DNA from: Arctopsyche grandis
Taxonomy: Eukaryota > Arthropoda > Insecta > Trichoptera > Hydropsychidae
Assembly: GCF_051622035.1 (NCBI RefSeq)
Contig: NC_135355.1
Location: 2,232,001 to 2,296,000 of the forward strand
DNA length: 64,000 nt
Direction of reading: 5' to 3'
The position numbers and the translations under genes are program-made. Numbering within the stretch: position 1 is the stretch's first letter; the number at the start of each line of letters is the position of its first letter. Shown here one piece after another: positions 49,801 to 58,489 of this stretch. Under the pieces are notes generated by a model that saw only the letters and a program-made list of their open reading frames with translations, made no database searches and was not told where the DNA came from.

Positions 49801-52800
49801 AATCGTAAATGGATCCGTAGACTTTCTTCATGCACTTGAGATGGCGAGCCAGATTGTCCTTTTTGCAGATCGACGATCCTTTCGGGATGTGATTGATGAA
49901 CTTGAATTCAATAAAAACAATTAGTAGAAAGGAAATATTATGACAAAATGATCGTTTTTGTTTAATTTGTGAGAATTAAAAAAATGCCATCTTGCAGCAT
50001 GCGCCGCATCTACCGCATATATCTAATATATACATACATCATTTCGAAAGAGACTTAGCATATATGTACATATGCTAAGTTTCTTTATGAATCTTTGGTA
50101 CGTAGTATTCTTGAATTTTCTTCCATTATATGGAATCCTACCCATATAACTCATTCATTGAAGATTGAGAGAATCCAAAAACTGTTTCTCAGATATCTTT
50201 ATATGAAACAGTATGGTTATTATCCTTGGCTATATCCTAGTGCATTCCTATTAGGGGCGTTAGGTTTCAACTCATTGGAGTCTCGTCGGAATATGTTACT
50301 GGGAAGGCACTTTTTTAAGCTGTTGAATGGGATAATACACAATCCTCAGGTTCTTAATGAATTTAGGTTTTATGCACCTAATAATTTCAGGGACTTGAGA
50401 AATCGTGATTTGTTTGTTCCTCCTGTAGCTCGCACAAATATGTTGACAACGGCTCCTATAACTAGGGCGATATATCTGCTCAACCGGATTTCTGGTGAAA
50501 TTGACCTCTTCAATATAAAATATGCTAATCTGGTTGAGTGGTTGTTGAGGAATGCCAGTGGTTGATTTTGCCTATTATAAATATGAATGATTGTTATTTT
50601 TTATGATTTTAATGATGTTGTGTAAATATTGTTATTATTATAAGTTATTACTACTGTTATCAGGTTATTATTATTGAATGACCGGCCACAGTGACGCGTT
50701 GGAGCTCTCTGTAATGTCACTGTGGCTAATATGTTAAATAAATAAATAAATATGTATCTTTGGTTGATTGGTTCGTAGACAACACATTCGATTTATTTTT
50801 TTTTCGATTCAAAGGATTCGAAGTCCCCGGGGGTGAAGGCGCCGGATTCTGGTATACATATAATTTCGATAGAGACTTAGTATATAGTATGTTTGTTTGT
50901 TCGTGACAGTTAATTTAATAAATAAAAAAGAAAACAAATGAGTATTCAAATAAATTTATATAAAATAAAATTATTCAAATAAATTTAACCCTTTGGCTGC
51001 TACGAGGTTTTTCAATGTCCAAGCGAAAAATGCTAACATTTGTAATTATTTTGAAAAAAAAAAAAAAAAAAAATTTTTTTTACATACTTACTTCGCCGAA
51101 CGCTCGTAATTTTTATAATACTTTATATACATTTTTGAGAAGCAGTTGTGGACTCGTGCTCTCTCTTTCTGTCTTGCTTTTACATGCGTGCGTGCGAAAG
51201 AGATACCTACATATATACACTAAGTAAGTTTTGACGATTGTTTCCGACGCATTATTTTTTTCAATAATCTATTTTTAGACATCGATGTATCCTTACAACA
51301 TGCGATATATTCGAAACAGGTAGCGGTCTTTCTCTCTTTATTTCTTGGTTTTAATTGTGTACGTGTGAGCGAGACACACAATGATGCGAAGTTTCTAATA
51401 ATCAAATAATTTTTCAACATGTATCATAAACATTTTGTATGCATTTCAGTTGCATTTGATTGATTGCACGAATTCGTGACGTCTCGTGACCTATATAATT
51501 GAAAGCGGATTTCTATTGTTTTTTGCCATTTATTTTAACTCTGCAAAATGATATCGGACAGTGAAAGTGATGAAAGCGAAATAATAGCTCCTCGCCGAGG
51601 AACTCGACAAATCAGCAGCTCTACTGATTCTGAAAATGAATTTATCGACAATAATCAATTCCCAAGTAATAACTCCTTATATGACATTGACAACGAACCC
51701 GAAATTTACTTTGATGATGAACCCGAAATTGAAGAGCTTTTATTTAAAAAAATGATAAATATTTATAAAGCTTGATTGAAAAATAAATATAAATACGTAT
51801 ATAAAAAAAATGTTTCGTGCCACTGATGCGCTGGTGGCTCAAAGAAAGTATTGAAATACGACAATTAATGACGACAACAACGATCGTCGTAGCAATCTTC
51901 GCCGATTTCAAAACAACGATTTATCGTTGTTGTAGCAGTCAAAGGGTTAATAAAATGTTTACAATTAGATTAGTCATGTTTAAGCGGTTTACATTACAAA
52001 TACCTGGCGAAGCCGGGTAAAACCACTAGTTTACTATATATAAACAGCACGCCAATGCATTAGTAATCAAATGTGTATACAAAGCAATTTATCAACTATG
52101 TGTGTACAACATAATAAAGAAATAATGATGAAATCATAATAAAAGGACGTATAAAAAAGACCGGAAACGGAATCGACGATCACATTATACGTTTCCCTTG
52201 TAGGTATATTTCACACGAACGATTTAATGCGACAGCACGCGTATAAATTTAATTGAAATATGCGGAATTGGCAGAATAAACCTACATGGCGTGACGTCAC
52301 GCACCACGTCACGTAAGGAGGTGTCGAGTTTCAGAATCGAATGAAATTATTGATAAACTTGAACTTTGGGCGTAATTCGTTCGCGACCCATCGCTTGGGA
52401 ACGGCTGGAGCATCTCTCTGGTGCGTGTGACGGAGCATTCGTGTCCTGTGGAAACGTTTCCGAATGAGTCGTATCCAAAACGACTGTAGTGATTTATTGT
52501 TGCGCGATACTTACGAATCTATATGTACACAGAGAGAAGGCTGTGTTTTCGGGCTGCCATTATATATCATTTGGCAGATGGCGTTCTGCTGTAGCGCATT
52601 TTTAGAATGACAATAAAATGGAGTTGATGTAAATCACCTGCCACGCGTGCAACGATCGCCTGTGCATCGCTGGCAAGCCGCCCCTCCACCACAGGTTCCA
52701 TTTTTCAGACATTTCAGGCTGATAGCCCCGCCAGCCACGCTCCAGGCATACCTGAAATCGGAACGGGTTCAAATTTGACAAGTTCAAAATCAACAAAGTC

Positions 52801-55800
52801 AATGTGAGGAGGAAACCGCGTGGGTTCTGCGATTGCCGCATTGGTGGGAACACATAAATGGGACGCGCGAGGGAATTCCAGCTGTAAACCGCAGGGGGTC
52901 GACAGAGTGTTCACATATCCATGTTGAATTAAAGCCTCATCGATATGCCTCACTGTTAACACAAGGGCTCGTTCATTGATGTTTATGATGTTCTTATTTT
53001 CACATCTAATTTTGGATTTTTTGGTTTTGAACTTCTTGATTACATTGAAATTATAGAAATCAACAAGTTTAAAGCATCCGTTCTTATGTGTGATGTCTAA
53101 TGTGGCTGAGAAGCAACTGCTATCCCCACACGCTCCACTGCCATTTCAAATAATAGTGTTTGCTTGTGACATTGTGGCTATAACTAAAGATAGGCGCGGG
53201 ACGTTGCTAAGTGGGTTTCTATTGTTATTGCTCTCTAGAGCAGCGGTTTCCAAACTGAGAGGCGCGCCTCCCTGGGGAGGCGCGGACTATTGCCAGGGGA
53301 GGCGCCAAAACTTTTTAATAAAAAGATAATTTTCATACCATAATATCTACAAATAAATAAAACTTCATATCGTAGCTTAACAGTAAAAATTCAATTCATG
53401 AATATTTATTTTTATTTTTCTTTCATTTTTATATACACATTTAATTAGCAACCTTTCTCGAAGAAAACCAACATGAAAAGGCACATTTGTGGACGAATGG
53501 TAATTTAATTGTTAAACTTGCCAGATATGGTTGAAATTTTTGGAAAATTGAGCGGTTTAAATAAATCAATGCATCCACTTGTTCAAAAACACAAAGTAAA
53601 AGCTTTCATTAAAAAGTTGAAGTTATGGAAATCAAATTTACAATAGAATGAGTTGGATATGTTTTCATTTTCCGAAGATTTCTGGGCCACAGTAAATATT
53701 GAAGCTAGTAAAAATCTTTTTATTGACCACTTGGATGGTTTAGTGTTGCATTTTTCCAATTATTTCAAAGACCTTGATTTCTCAAAGTTTTTGTGGATAC
53801 AGAATCCATATAACTACAATGAAGAAGACGAATTCAAGCTGACAACAATCGAAAAAGAAAAATTAATAGAATTATCATGCGATAGCTCACTAAAACAAAA
53901 GTTTAAAAATGAAATCATAATTAAATTTTGGATGAATCTTAGTGGAGAGTATAAATCTTTGTATTGCAAAGCAATGCAAATGCTTCTACCGTTTGTAACG
54001 TCTTATTTATGCGAAACGGGCTTTTCGGCACTAGCTGCAATGAAAACCAAATATCGAGCCAGGTTAATAGTCGAAAAGGAGTTACGAGTGGCTCTCTCCA
54101 TATTGCCCCCAAGATTTGATAAACTTTGTGACAATAAACAACAACATCCTTCGCATTAAATTTTGATGTGTTAGATGTAGGTTTATTAGTAATTTAATAT
54201 AAAAATAAATATACGTGTTCGTATAAATTTATGTTATAGCAAAACCTTTTTATTATTCTGTCTATTGTAGTGTTCAATATTTTTTTTTAAATATAGGTTT
54301 ATTGAATTATTTAAAACTTGTCTACATATATTATTATATCTATTAAAAAATAAAAGGTAGGGAGGCGCGGAAAAAAAATTTTTTTTTAGGGAGGCGTAGT
54401 AGCATAAAGTTTGGAAACCGCTGCTCTAGAGAGCAAAAAAAAAGTTAACGATAGAAATTGACAATAGGAACCCATTTTAGCACGCTCATTCGCCGAAGTC
54501 TAGCTACATATAACTAGAGGTAGGACCGGAAGCGTGCTTTTTCTAGGAAACAGGGCATTTTGGGTCTATTTTCCAGGAAATAGAGGAAACTACAAAGCTA
54601 GAATGCAAAAAAATCATAAAATCATCATAAAAATGAACAATGCACGGTGAATAATAAACAAAGAACGGCACGCTTCCGGTCCTACCTCTAGTTATAACAC
54701 ATGCGTTAAGGTCTATTTATACTAGCGCAGCACATACGGAAACCACACGTAAAAAGAAGTATGAAGAGTATTCTTTCGAAAACGACACATTCAATAAATG
54801 TTCCGTAATGTGTACGTGGTGTAGATGTAACAGCAGTAGCCAACGAAATCTATTCGAAACGTCATATTGTGACAATATTCCTGTCATTCCTCGTTATGTC
54901 GAACATACAGCGTTCCAGACTTTGAGTGCATTGGACTTTGTGCAGTATCTTGGCGTTCAATGTCCAAGTTTCACATCCATACGTCATCACAGGCAAAACG
55001 CATTGATTGAATATCTTTTTCTTCAGAAAGAGTGGCATTTTTTATTTAAAAACAACATTCATTCGTCCAAATGCACTACATACCAATTTCATACGTCTCT
55101 TGATTTCTTCTTTTTTATTACAAACCTCCTTTACGTTTCACTTACGATTACAATTCAGGAAAAAATTTGACTCTTATCTGATCGTTGTCATACTTTGCCA
55201 TATTGCTCATTTTGGTCATCAATATAAGTAAATGGATCCTCCGCCATTACGATAGAGATAAAATATCGTTTAAGACGCGTTTGAAGTTTGCAAATATGAA
55301 ATCTGGGTGATATCTATGTAGTCTTTAGTTTTATACATAGATGGCGGTAGTAAAAAAACATAGCAGTAAAATAAAATTATTGGTATTTTTATTCAAAATA
55401 ATAATTTATTACTACTGGACATGTCTATTATTTGACCTAAATATAAATAATATGTTCGACACGAAAAATGGTTCAGAGACGAGATATGACTTTTCTTATA
55501 GATCTATGCCCAGTAAACACGAATCTGGTAATAAAAAATGTTGATTGGCTCGAAATTCGGAAATATATGTATTTTTTAAATCGCGCGATTTTTGTATATC
55601 TTGGTGTTGTTCGGTCGATGTCTCAAAATCTGTCAATTTCCTGTTCAAAATGAATATTGGAATCTATAGTCAGGTATTTTATCTTTTATTTGTAGTACTT
55701 TTCAGCTTTCAAATCTCTCTAAGTAGTCGTCCAGTTCAAATCAAAAGTCTCTGAACCAAAAAAAAGTCGTCATTTGTCGAACAGTGTAATTATTTACTAC

Positions 55801-56686
55801 TTCTACTATTTTATCATCTAATGAAATGCTATCGTGCATATATGTATGTAATATATTAAATGTAATATTTTTTTCATAAAAGTACGATGGTTTCGCGTGT
55901 TTCGAACCGTTTGTATTTCCTGTAGTAGGTAGTGTTCACAACAGAGAAAAAGCCAATAAGATCCGCAAATGCATTGTTGTCAGGTTTTCATTCAAAAGTC
56001 ATCGCTGAAAGCCCATTGAAGGGCAAATCAAAAGAAAAAGCATACACAATAAATATGGACATAAAAAATGTTCGTAATATAAACTTTTTCAATATTACAT
56101 GTGTATTGTATTCTATATTACCTGTGGGTAGGTAAAAGTTTTGTGTTTATATCACACGAACGCATGTCTTTCGATAATTATGTATTTCTTCTACAACGTC
56201 GCATCTATTTATACGGAAAAGAGAAAATTATCATTCGTTGACTTGTTTATACAATGAAAATTATATTGCATGTATTGTATTATGTTTGATTGAGGGCATT
56301 CGTCGACGTCGTAAAATTTTATAATTTAATAACAGGAAAATTGGAAAATGCGTCACAAGTTTGCGAGAAATGCGTGCTAATGAGGGCAACAAGTTGTATT
56401 CAAACTTTGATTCTCAAACTTTCGGCAACATTGGAAGTTTCGACTGCATTGAATGTATGGTATGTACATATGTAGATACAATCAGAAACACAGACTTTTT
56501 TTCATGTATAATATAATATAATTTTTAATTATAAATAACTATCAAAATACTAAAGAGAGTATAAAATACTGTTTGATATATAAGTGTATTATTTACCTGA
56601 ATTAGAAGACTCGGACCAGTACCGTTGTCATTCAGTCTGAACACGAAGGGACCATCTTCGAAGTTAGTCAAATATTCTTCGTCCAT
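29466..56686 (-). CDS. TTLL2: TTLL2-type tubulin polyglutamylase, complete, 12 coding exons
   Basis: Exons, 5' to 3': 56686-56597, 52751-52638, 49900-49797, 42791-42605, 33200-33038, 32961-32848, 32220-32009, 31897-31731, 31641-31557, 31482-31321, 31251-31078, 29648-29466. All phases agree and give 584 residues (human TTLL2 is about 590). The family adds glutamate chains to tubulin tails in cilia and axonemes. Motifs in order: FVFRLNDNG; CLERGW and WNLWWRGG; NHIPKGSSICKKDNLARHLK; YHLPLEY; the ATP-grasp strand IWICKPVGQSQGRGIYLF; QRYIERPLLIGGYKFDLRLY; HLTNSSLNK; GCKWTL; and the catalytic end CFEFFGFDVLVDADLRPWLL then VNLSPAL. The C-terminal tail is basic and Ser/Pro-rich. The gene spans 27.2 kb because introns 1-4 are filled with repeats; intron 4 hosts an antisense Kelch gene. 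No frame break. Confidence 0.85.
29690..30050. mobile_element. MITE family M1, copy 1 (TTLL2 last intron)
   Basis: The left end GGTGCAAACGATCGACAAGC and right end GCTTGTCGATCGTTTGCACC are perfect inverted repeats and extend to about 48 bases (through CAGACAGACTGAACCACAG). 361 bases, no gene. Same family as 30686-31030 and 32269-32796. Confidence 0.8.
30686..31030. mobile_element. MITE family M1, copy 2, rearranged
   Basis: The right end CTTGTCGATCGTTTGCACC is intact; the left end is missing. Inside, an inverted pair (CTTCGGGTAGATTTCGCTTA and its complement, about 30808-30900) forms a long hairpin built from pieces of copy 1. Confidence 0.65.
32269..32796. mobile_element. MITE family M1, copy 3, with an insertion
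   Basis: The same inverted ends GGTGCAAACGATCGACAAGC and GCTTGTCGATCGTTTGCACC bound 528 bases in TTLL2 intron 6. The extra middle (about 32455-32712) is rich in CGCG-containing words (TACGCGCCTA, TTATACGCGCG) unlike its surroundings and looks like a second insertion. Confidence 0.75.
33299..33494. mobile_element. MITE with TTTACACGGGCAGGATGG ends
   Basis: GTTTACACGGGCAGGATGG at the left and CCATCCTGCCCGTGTAAAG at the right. An inner inverted pair (GGGTGGGTATGCA...TGCATACCCACCC) gives a nearly full-length hairpin of about 195 bases, just upstream of TTLL2 exon 5 in intron 4. Confidence 0.7.
33640..34570 (+). repeat. Repeat segment shared with the inner hAT at 7107-7740
   Basis: Shared blocks include CGAACTCAGAATCGA, TGATCAC and CTGAAAATTTATATTTGTAT, in the same order in both places. 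No coding potential; termini not located. Confidence 0.5.
34572..34965 (+). repeat. Direct repeat D, copy 1 (left of right arm)
   Basis: About 394 bases from TTAATATTATGAATTTCTGG to TTTAATTTCAAAATGT, repeated in the same orientation at 39872-40266. The two copies bracket the right arm of the inverted duplication. Confidence 0.75.
35030..39898. repeat. Right arm of the large inverted duplication
   Basis: Mirror of 10345-15050, lying wholly inside TTLL2 intron 4. At its left edge a short piece (about 34945-35035) repeats part of the arm itself (compare 35250-35340: CGGATGAGTGGTTNTTTCCATG), a local tandem duplication absent from the left arm. Confidence 0.85.
36366..38710 (+). CDS. BTB-BACK-Kelch protein, copy R (intact, nested in TTLL2 intron)
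   Basis: Ten exons: 36366-36478, 36556-36695, 36779-36954, 37020-37217, 37288-37455, 37530-37685, 37756-37937, 38006-38225, 38317-38497, 38571-38710, giving 557 residues. Every intron position and phase matches copy L. BTB: CDTAFFVRGRNFPAH, LMACSKFF, AILKYCYTGEI. BACK: LHKTPDFLNLPASTVIEIL. Six Kelch blades with GG pairs (VGGFDLD, IIGGENS, AIGGFE, ITGGRR, VAGGYIE, MGGFDGN). Expected role is a Cul3 ligase adaptor, with unknown substrate. Upstream lies the same 5' UTR intron; AATAAA is at 38742-38747. It lies antisense to TTLL2 within intron 4. Exon 8 has three more residues than copy L and differs in sequence there. Confidence 0.88.
39872..40266 (+). repeat. Direct repeat D, copy 2 (right of right arm)
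   Basis: Same 394-base unit as 34572-34965. Its first 25 or so bases (TTAATATTATGAATTTCTGG onward) are also the last bases shared with the left arm, so the duplication breakpoint falls inside this repeat. Confidence 0.75.
40270..41550. other. AT-rich stretch in TTLL2 intron 4
   Basis: No gene. 40449-40520 resembles 25273-25345 (shared GGAAAGGAATTGATGC). A poly-C/CT tract is at 40568-40620. A (TA)n microsatellite lies at about 40761-40808. Confidence 0.5.
41552..42525. mobile_element. MITE family M2, copy 1, with long inverted ends
   Basis: The left end CACTGTTCGACACG and right end TGTCGAACAGTG extend into inverted arms of about 200 bases (ATCTATGCTCAGTAAACACG versus CGTGTTCACTGAGCATAT). The middle (41918-42180) holds a retroelement-like piece and a tandem duplication of AAATGAAAATACGTAC...GACTACTTAG. 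Confidence 0.65.
42605..42791 (-). CDS. TTLL2: TTLL2 exon 4
   Basis: Bounded by TTTCAG on its 5' side and a GTATGT donor. It encodes YHLPLEYAKLAAECS, an acidic Ser-rich insert, then IWICKPVGQSQGRGIYLFR, the glycine-rich ATP-binding strand of the TTL fold. It is 9.4 kb from exon 5 in the genome. Confidence 0.85.
42830..44120. other. TTLL2 intron 3, repeat debris
   Basis: No gene supported. A one-ended hAT-like terminus (CAGGGACGGCTCGTGAC) is at 43511. The rest is AT-rich with a few GC-richer patches (42945-43060, 43770-43990) that I cannot assign. Confidence 0.4.
44127..44445. mobile_element. piggyBac-type MITE at TTAA
   Basis: CCCTTTGCCCGCG at the left and CGCGGTGGAAAGG at the right are imperfect inverted ends. 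TTAA flanks both (44123-44126 and 44446-44449). Inner inverted GAACATGCCCT...AGGGCATGTTC supports one unit. No transposase. Confidence 0.7.
44685..45139 (+). mobile_element. tRNA-derived SINE, full-length copy
   Basis: AGCCAGCAGCATAGCTCGG head, B box GGTTCGATCCC, shared body, CAGGAAGGCCCATTGGGG...AAGGCCTTCCTGG 3' motif and (TAAA)n tail. Nearly collinear with 24600-25044. Confidence 0.82.
45150..45860. other. Gene-free stretch in TTLL2 intron 3
   Basis: No coding or mobile-element signature that I can name; a short (CA)n is at 45390-45400. Confidence 0.4.
46323..47427 (-). mobile_element. LINE L2F inserted into LINE L1F
   Basis: A minus-strand frame 47427-46777 (216 residues) carries the C-terminal part of an endonuclease-reverse transcriptase family. 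It reads FKYLGTLLNEEMDPDEDLR, VWTVLLHGCETWTLKTKM, WVYKHMLKIPWTKKISN and EYLGHMIRGPKYEFL. It is 5'-truncated, followed by a 3' region, and sits exactly between two collinear parts of L1F. Confidence 0.75.
46339..46619. repeat. Foldback MITE, arms about 105 bases
   Basis: GAACTGGACAGCGTG at the left and CACGCTGTCCAGTTC at the right. Long inverted arms include TGTCAAAGTGACAGCTGAAT and CATATTATTATGTATAATAT. The spacer is about 60 bases. Confidence 0.75.
48130..49050. other. Repeat-rich stretch without genes (TTLL2 intron 3)
   Basis: Two diverged tandem copies of a unit of about 240 bases (48301-48410 and 48541-48670: CGGTNAGTAGAATTT, ATTTTTTNTTAGTTTTG, TTTTGAAATAT). 48740-48910 is a degraded relative of the MITE at 28721-29057. 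Confidence 0.45.
49052..49260. repeat. Truncated copy of the MITE at 54510-54695
   Basis: AGAGGTAGGACCAGAAGCGT, TGGGTCTATTTTCCAGGAAA and ATGAACAATGCACGGCGAA match the intact element; the right inverted end is missing. Confidence 0.6.
49379..49570 (+). mobile_element. SINE copy, 3'-truncated
   Basis: AGCCAGCAGCATAGCTCGG head with a B-box-like GGATTCGATCC and TCGTTTCTTATCAGA. It breaks off after TTGCCAATTTCTCC with no tail. Confidence 0.65.
49797..49900 (-). CDS. TTLL2: TTLL2 exon 3
   Basis: Acceptor TTCAAG before 49900 and donor GTATTA after 49797. It encodes FINHIPKGSSICKKDNLAR then HLKCMKKVYGSIYDF, the N-terminal TTL region that begins 'NH-P' and '-KDNLARH'. Phase 2 at its end matches exon 4. 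Confidence 0.85.
50080..50751 (+). mobile_element. Third LINE fragment (plus strand), 3' end
   Basis: The open frame to 50565 encodes the segment after the reverse transcriptase (LVRSILEFSSIIWNP, RIQKLFLRYLYM, RISGEIDLFNIKYANL), typical of Jockey/CR1-type elements. It is followed by a hairpin-rich 3' UTR (CCACAGTGACGCG...GTCACTGTGGC) and an (AAAT)n tail. 5'-truncated at about 50080, right beside a palindrome (CTTAGCATATATGTACATAT, 50054-50079). Confidence 0.72.
50989..51946 (+). mobile_element. piggyBac element, internally deleted
   Basis: CCCTTTGGCTGCTACGA at the left and TTGTAGCAGTCAAAGGG at the right are inverted. TTAA sits outside both ends (50985-50988 and 51947-51950). The related Helitron at 19665-19680 shows the uninterrupted site with a single TTAA, so the insertion and its duplication are proved inside this window. 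Confidence 0.88.
51548..51775 (+). pseudogene. Remnant N-terminus of a piggyBac transposase
   Basis: A 75-residue frame starts MISDSESDESEIIAPRRGTR and continues as an acidic Ser/Asp/Glu-rich stretch (NEPEIYFDDEPEIEELL), the usual look of piggyBac transposase N-termini. It ends without the catalytic domain because the rest of the element is deleted. Confidence 0.55.
52035..52630. other. TTLL2 intron 2, no gene seen
   Basis: Mixed composition with some GC-richer segments (52300-52480) and no supported frame or mobile-element end. Confidence 0.4.
52638..52751 (-). CDS. TTLL2: TTLL2 exon 2
   Basis: Acceptor GATTTCAG before 52751 and donor GTGATT after 52638; 38 codons reading VCLERGWRGYQPEMSEKWN and LWWRGGLPAMHRRS. 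The ERGW and WNLWWR positions are the conserved N-terminal TTLL2 signature. Confidence 0.85.
53241..54423 (+). mobile_element. hAT element (ZBED/Charlie type), internally deleted
   Basis: CAGCGGTTTCCAAACTGAGA at the left and AGTTTGGAAACCGCTG at the right, with exact CTCTAGAG duplications (53233-53240 and 54424-54431). Subterminal GGGAGGCGCG blocks occur on both sides. It carries the C-terminal part of a transposase in the plus strand. Confidence 0.9.
53653..54159 (+). pseudogene. C-terminal part of a hAT transposase (dimerisation domain)
   Basis: A 168-residue open frame ends with LPFVTSYLCETGFSALAAMK and TKYRARLIVEKELRVALS, the hATC dimerisation region typical of ZBED5-like/Charlie transposases. 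The preceding N-terminal DNA-binding and RNase-H parts are missing. A short related frame lies just upstream (53540-53645). The frame is intact but too short to be active. Confidence 0.75.
54510..54695. mobile_element. MITE with perfect 27-base inverted ends
   Basis: ATAACTAGAGGTAGGACCGG at the left and CCGGTCCTACCTCTAGTTAT at the right. 186 bases, related to 49052-49260 and to an end fragment at 15290-15310. Confidence 0.8.
54840..54998 (-). pseudogene. LINE reverse-transcriptase fragment
   Basis: The minus strand reads LPVMTYGCETWTLNAKILHK then SLERCMFDITRNDRN, a well-known endonuclease-reverse transcriptase C-terminal signature. Truncated at both ends, with a stop inside. Confidence 0.6.
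55060..55400. repeat. Repeat family M3, copy 1
   Basis: CCATATTGCTCATTTTGGTC, CTCCGCCATTACGAT and ATAGATGGCGGTAGTAAA recur inverted at 63545-63830. No coding function. Confidence 0.6.
55455..55787. mobile_element. MITE family M2, copy 2
   Basis: Left TGTTCGACACGAAAAATGG and right TCATTTGTCGAACAGTG, with the same body as 41552-42525 but only about 333 bases, without the extra insertion. It lies in TTLL2 intron 1. Confidence 0.7.
56597..56686 (-). CDS. TTLL2: TTLL2 exon 1 (start codon)
   Basis: ATG at 56686-56684; 30 codons reading MDEEYLTNFEDGPFVFRLND then NGTGPSLLIQ; donor GTAAAT. The FVFRLND segment is the usual start of the TTL fold, and phase 0 fits exon 2. The sequence upstream (TTTCAGGTTTTTC) could be an acceptor for a 5' UTR intron, so a non-coding first exon further right is possible. 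Confidence 0.8.
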
Positions 56687-56699
56687 TTCCAAAAAGAAA

Positions 56700-57800
56700 A
56701 ACCTGAAATTTTCTCCAATTAAAATTTACAAAGTGAAGCTCACTTTCGAAACTAATTTTCGCGTCGATCACACGTCAGAGAATAACCGTAGTTTAATTAT
56801 TGTTAAATTAAATTTACAGTCATTTCGCATTATTAGAGCCCAAAAACGAATTCATTTAAGTTGTAAAGATTTGCAAAAAAAAATCAGGGGCGTTCAATAT
56901 AAAAATTACAAATTTTCATTATTTGAAAAGATAACTGTATTTTAATTGTAAGTTGCTTTGATTTTTTTCAAATATTCTGCTCATTGATATTTCGACAAGT
57001 AAAAATGCTACGTAATTTGTAATTAAAGTTAAAACTTAAAACGCTTATATAAAAAATGGGATATTATTTAGAAATGTAACCGATGCGCTTTAATTTATTA
57101 TGAAGAAAAGATCAAAATTGCATTTTAAGTTAATTTTGATAAATATACTGTAAACTCTCGATTATCCGGGTATAAATATAGATTTTTTTCGATGAAAATT
57201 ATTTTTCTATATATGTTTAATTATTTATAAAAGATTATCTTTTTTTAACAAAAAAAATATCATCTTTGATTTAAAAAACCATGAATTCAGGAGCTATTTT
57301 ATCAATGAAGCAAAATTAAAAAGCTTATTAAATTATCAAAAAGCTTATTAAATCTTTGCGAACGAAAATAACGACACTGATTCTTTTCGTAATACATATG
57401 AGATACATAATTAATACAAACGAAAGCTAGTAAAACACATTCTGTCGTAAAAACTATTTTTCTGCATCTGAGAAAAATTTTCATAGATGCAGAAAAATAT
57501 TTATTTGATTTTGTTGAATTTGATTAACGTAAATGTAGTTGGAAATTTACAAGGTTTGAAAATGTAGATAAAAAATTAGAAATTATCATTTGCGGTAATT
57601 ACAAAACTTGTTGGCAATTTATTTGCATCAAATAGTCCAATTGTCTACAGAATAATAAGACACATGAAATTTACATCAATATAAAGAAATTGTTCTTTCA
57701 AAAATATACAAAAATACATTTTAGCATTCATTATATGTACATATGTATAACCTATTAGTGAAGTAAAATATATATATGAGACCTAACGAGAGCCTATAAT
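56700..57800. other. AT-rich upstream region of TTLL2
   Basis: No gene, CpG-rich block or known element recognised; the promoter of TTLL2 must lie here or further right. Confidence 0.4.
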
Positions 57801-57807
57801 GTAAATT

Positions 57808-58140
57808 ATTATTAAATAAAATATTAAATAATTATTATTATTAAATAAAATATTAAATAATTATTATTATAAAATAAAATATTAAATAATTATTATTATT
57901 AAATAAAATATAAAATAATTATTGTTATTAAATAAAATATTAAATAATTATTATTATTAAATAAAATATTAAATAATTATTGTTATTAAATAAAATATTA
58001 AATAATAATTATTATTAAATAATTATTATTATTAAATAAAATATTAAATAATTATTATTATTAAATATTTATTATTATTAAATAAAATTTTAATTAATTA
58101 TTAAAAAAATATTAAATAAATTAAATTATTTAATAAAAAA
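57808..58140. repeat. AT minisatellite, unit about 30 bases
   Basis: About ten units of the form AATTATTATTATTAAATAAA plus ATATTAAAT, with length variants towards the right end. Confidence 0.85.
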
Positions 58141-58187
58141 TAATTAAAATCTGACAAAACGAGAGGGTGGTGAAAAGTCAAACAAAA

Positions 58188-58225
58188 CGTTTAGCGGTCA
58201 GTAAGATTACTGACCGCTAAACGTC
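58188..58225. repeat. Perfect 18-base-arm palindrome
   Basis: ACGTTTAGCGGTCAGTAA and its exact inverse TTACTGACCGCTAAACGT are separated by only two bases. Confidence 0.9.
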
Positions 58226-58266
58226 AAGATGGCCAAAGTTTTTGCATTTTTAAACGTGTCTTAATA

Positions 58267-58481
58267 CAGTTCTTTCCAATTACTTTCATGTCACGGCCCC
58301 CTTAATCTGAAAGAATTAATTCCCGGCCCCTAAAAAAAGCCCCAAATAAATCTTTTTTTCTAGTTAAAAGGTTTAGTTGGCAGTAATTATTACAATTATA
58401 ATACACATATTTATAAATTTATAATTTACAATTATAATACACATATTTGGAATCCTACGGCCCCCAATTTGGGAAGCACTG
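58267..58481. mobile_element. hAT MITE with 8-base target duplication
   Basis: Ends CAGTTCTTTCCAATT and AATTTGGGAAGCACTG (inverted), G/C-rich CGGCCCCC subterminal blocks on both sides, and exact TCTTAATA duplications (58259-58266 and 58482-58489). Confidence 0.85.
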
Positions 58482-58489
58482 TCTTAATA

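Larger units (their letters stand above)
50766..52029 (+). mobile_element. Helitron-like element carrying a piggyBac insertion
   Basis: Same family as 18875-19745: TTCGATTCAAAGGATTCG near 50810 and a terminus GGCGAAGCCGGGTAAAACCA followed by CTAGT at 52025-52029. The two halves are separated by a TTAA-flanked insertion (50989-51946). Confidence 0.65.

Noticed and set aside
52602-52962. Two overlapping minus-strand frames as separate genes
   Set aside because: Only the segment 52638-52751 is coding (TTLL2 exon 2); upstream residues read through the intron and across the acceptor.
54808-55170. 120-codon plus-strand frame
   Set aside because: Antisense of a LINE reverse-transcriptase fragment.
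57808-58140. CRISPR array
   Set aside because: Units are contiguous AT-rich tandem repeats without unique spacers, in a eukaryotic genome.
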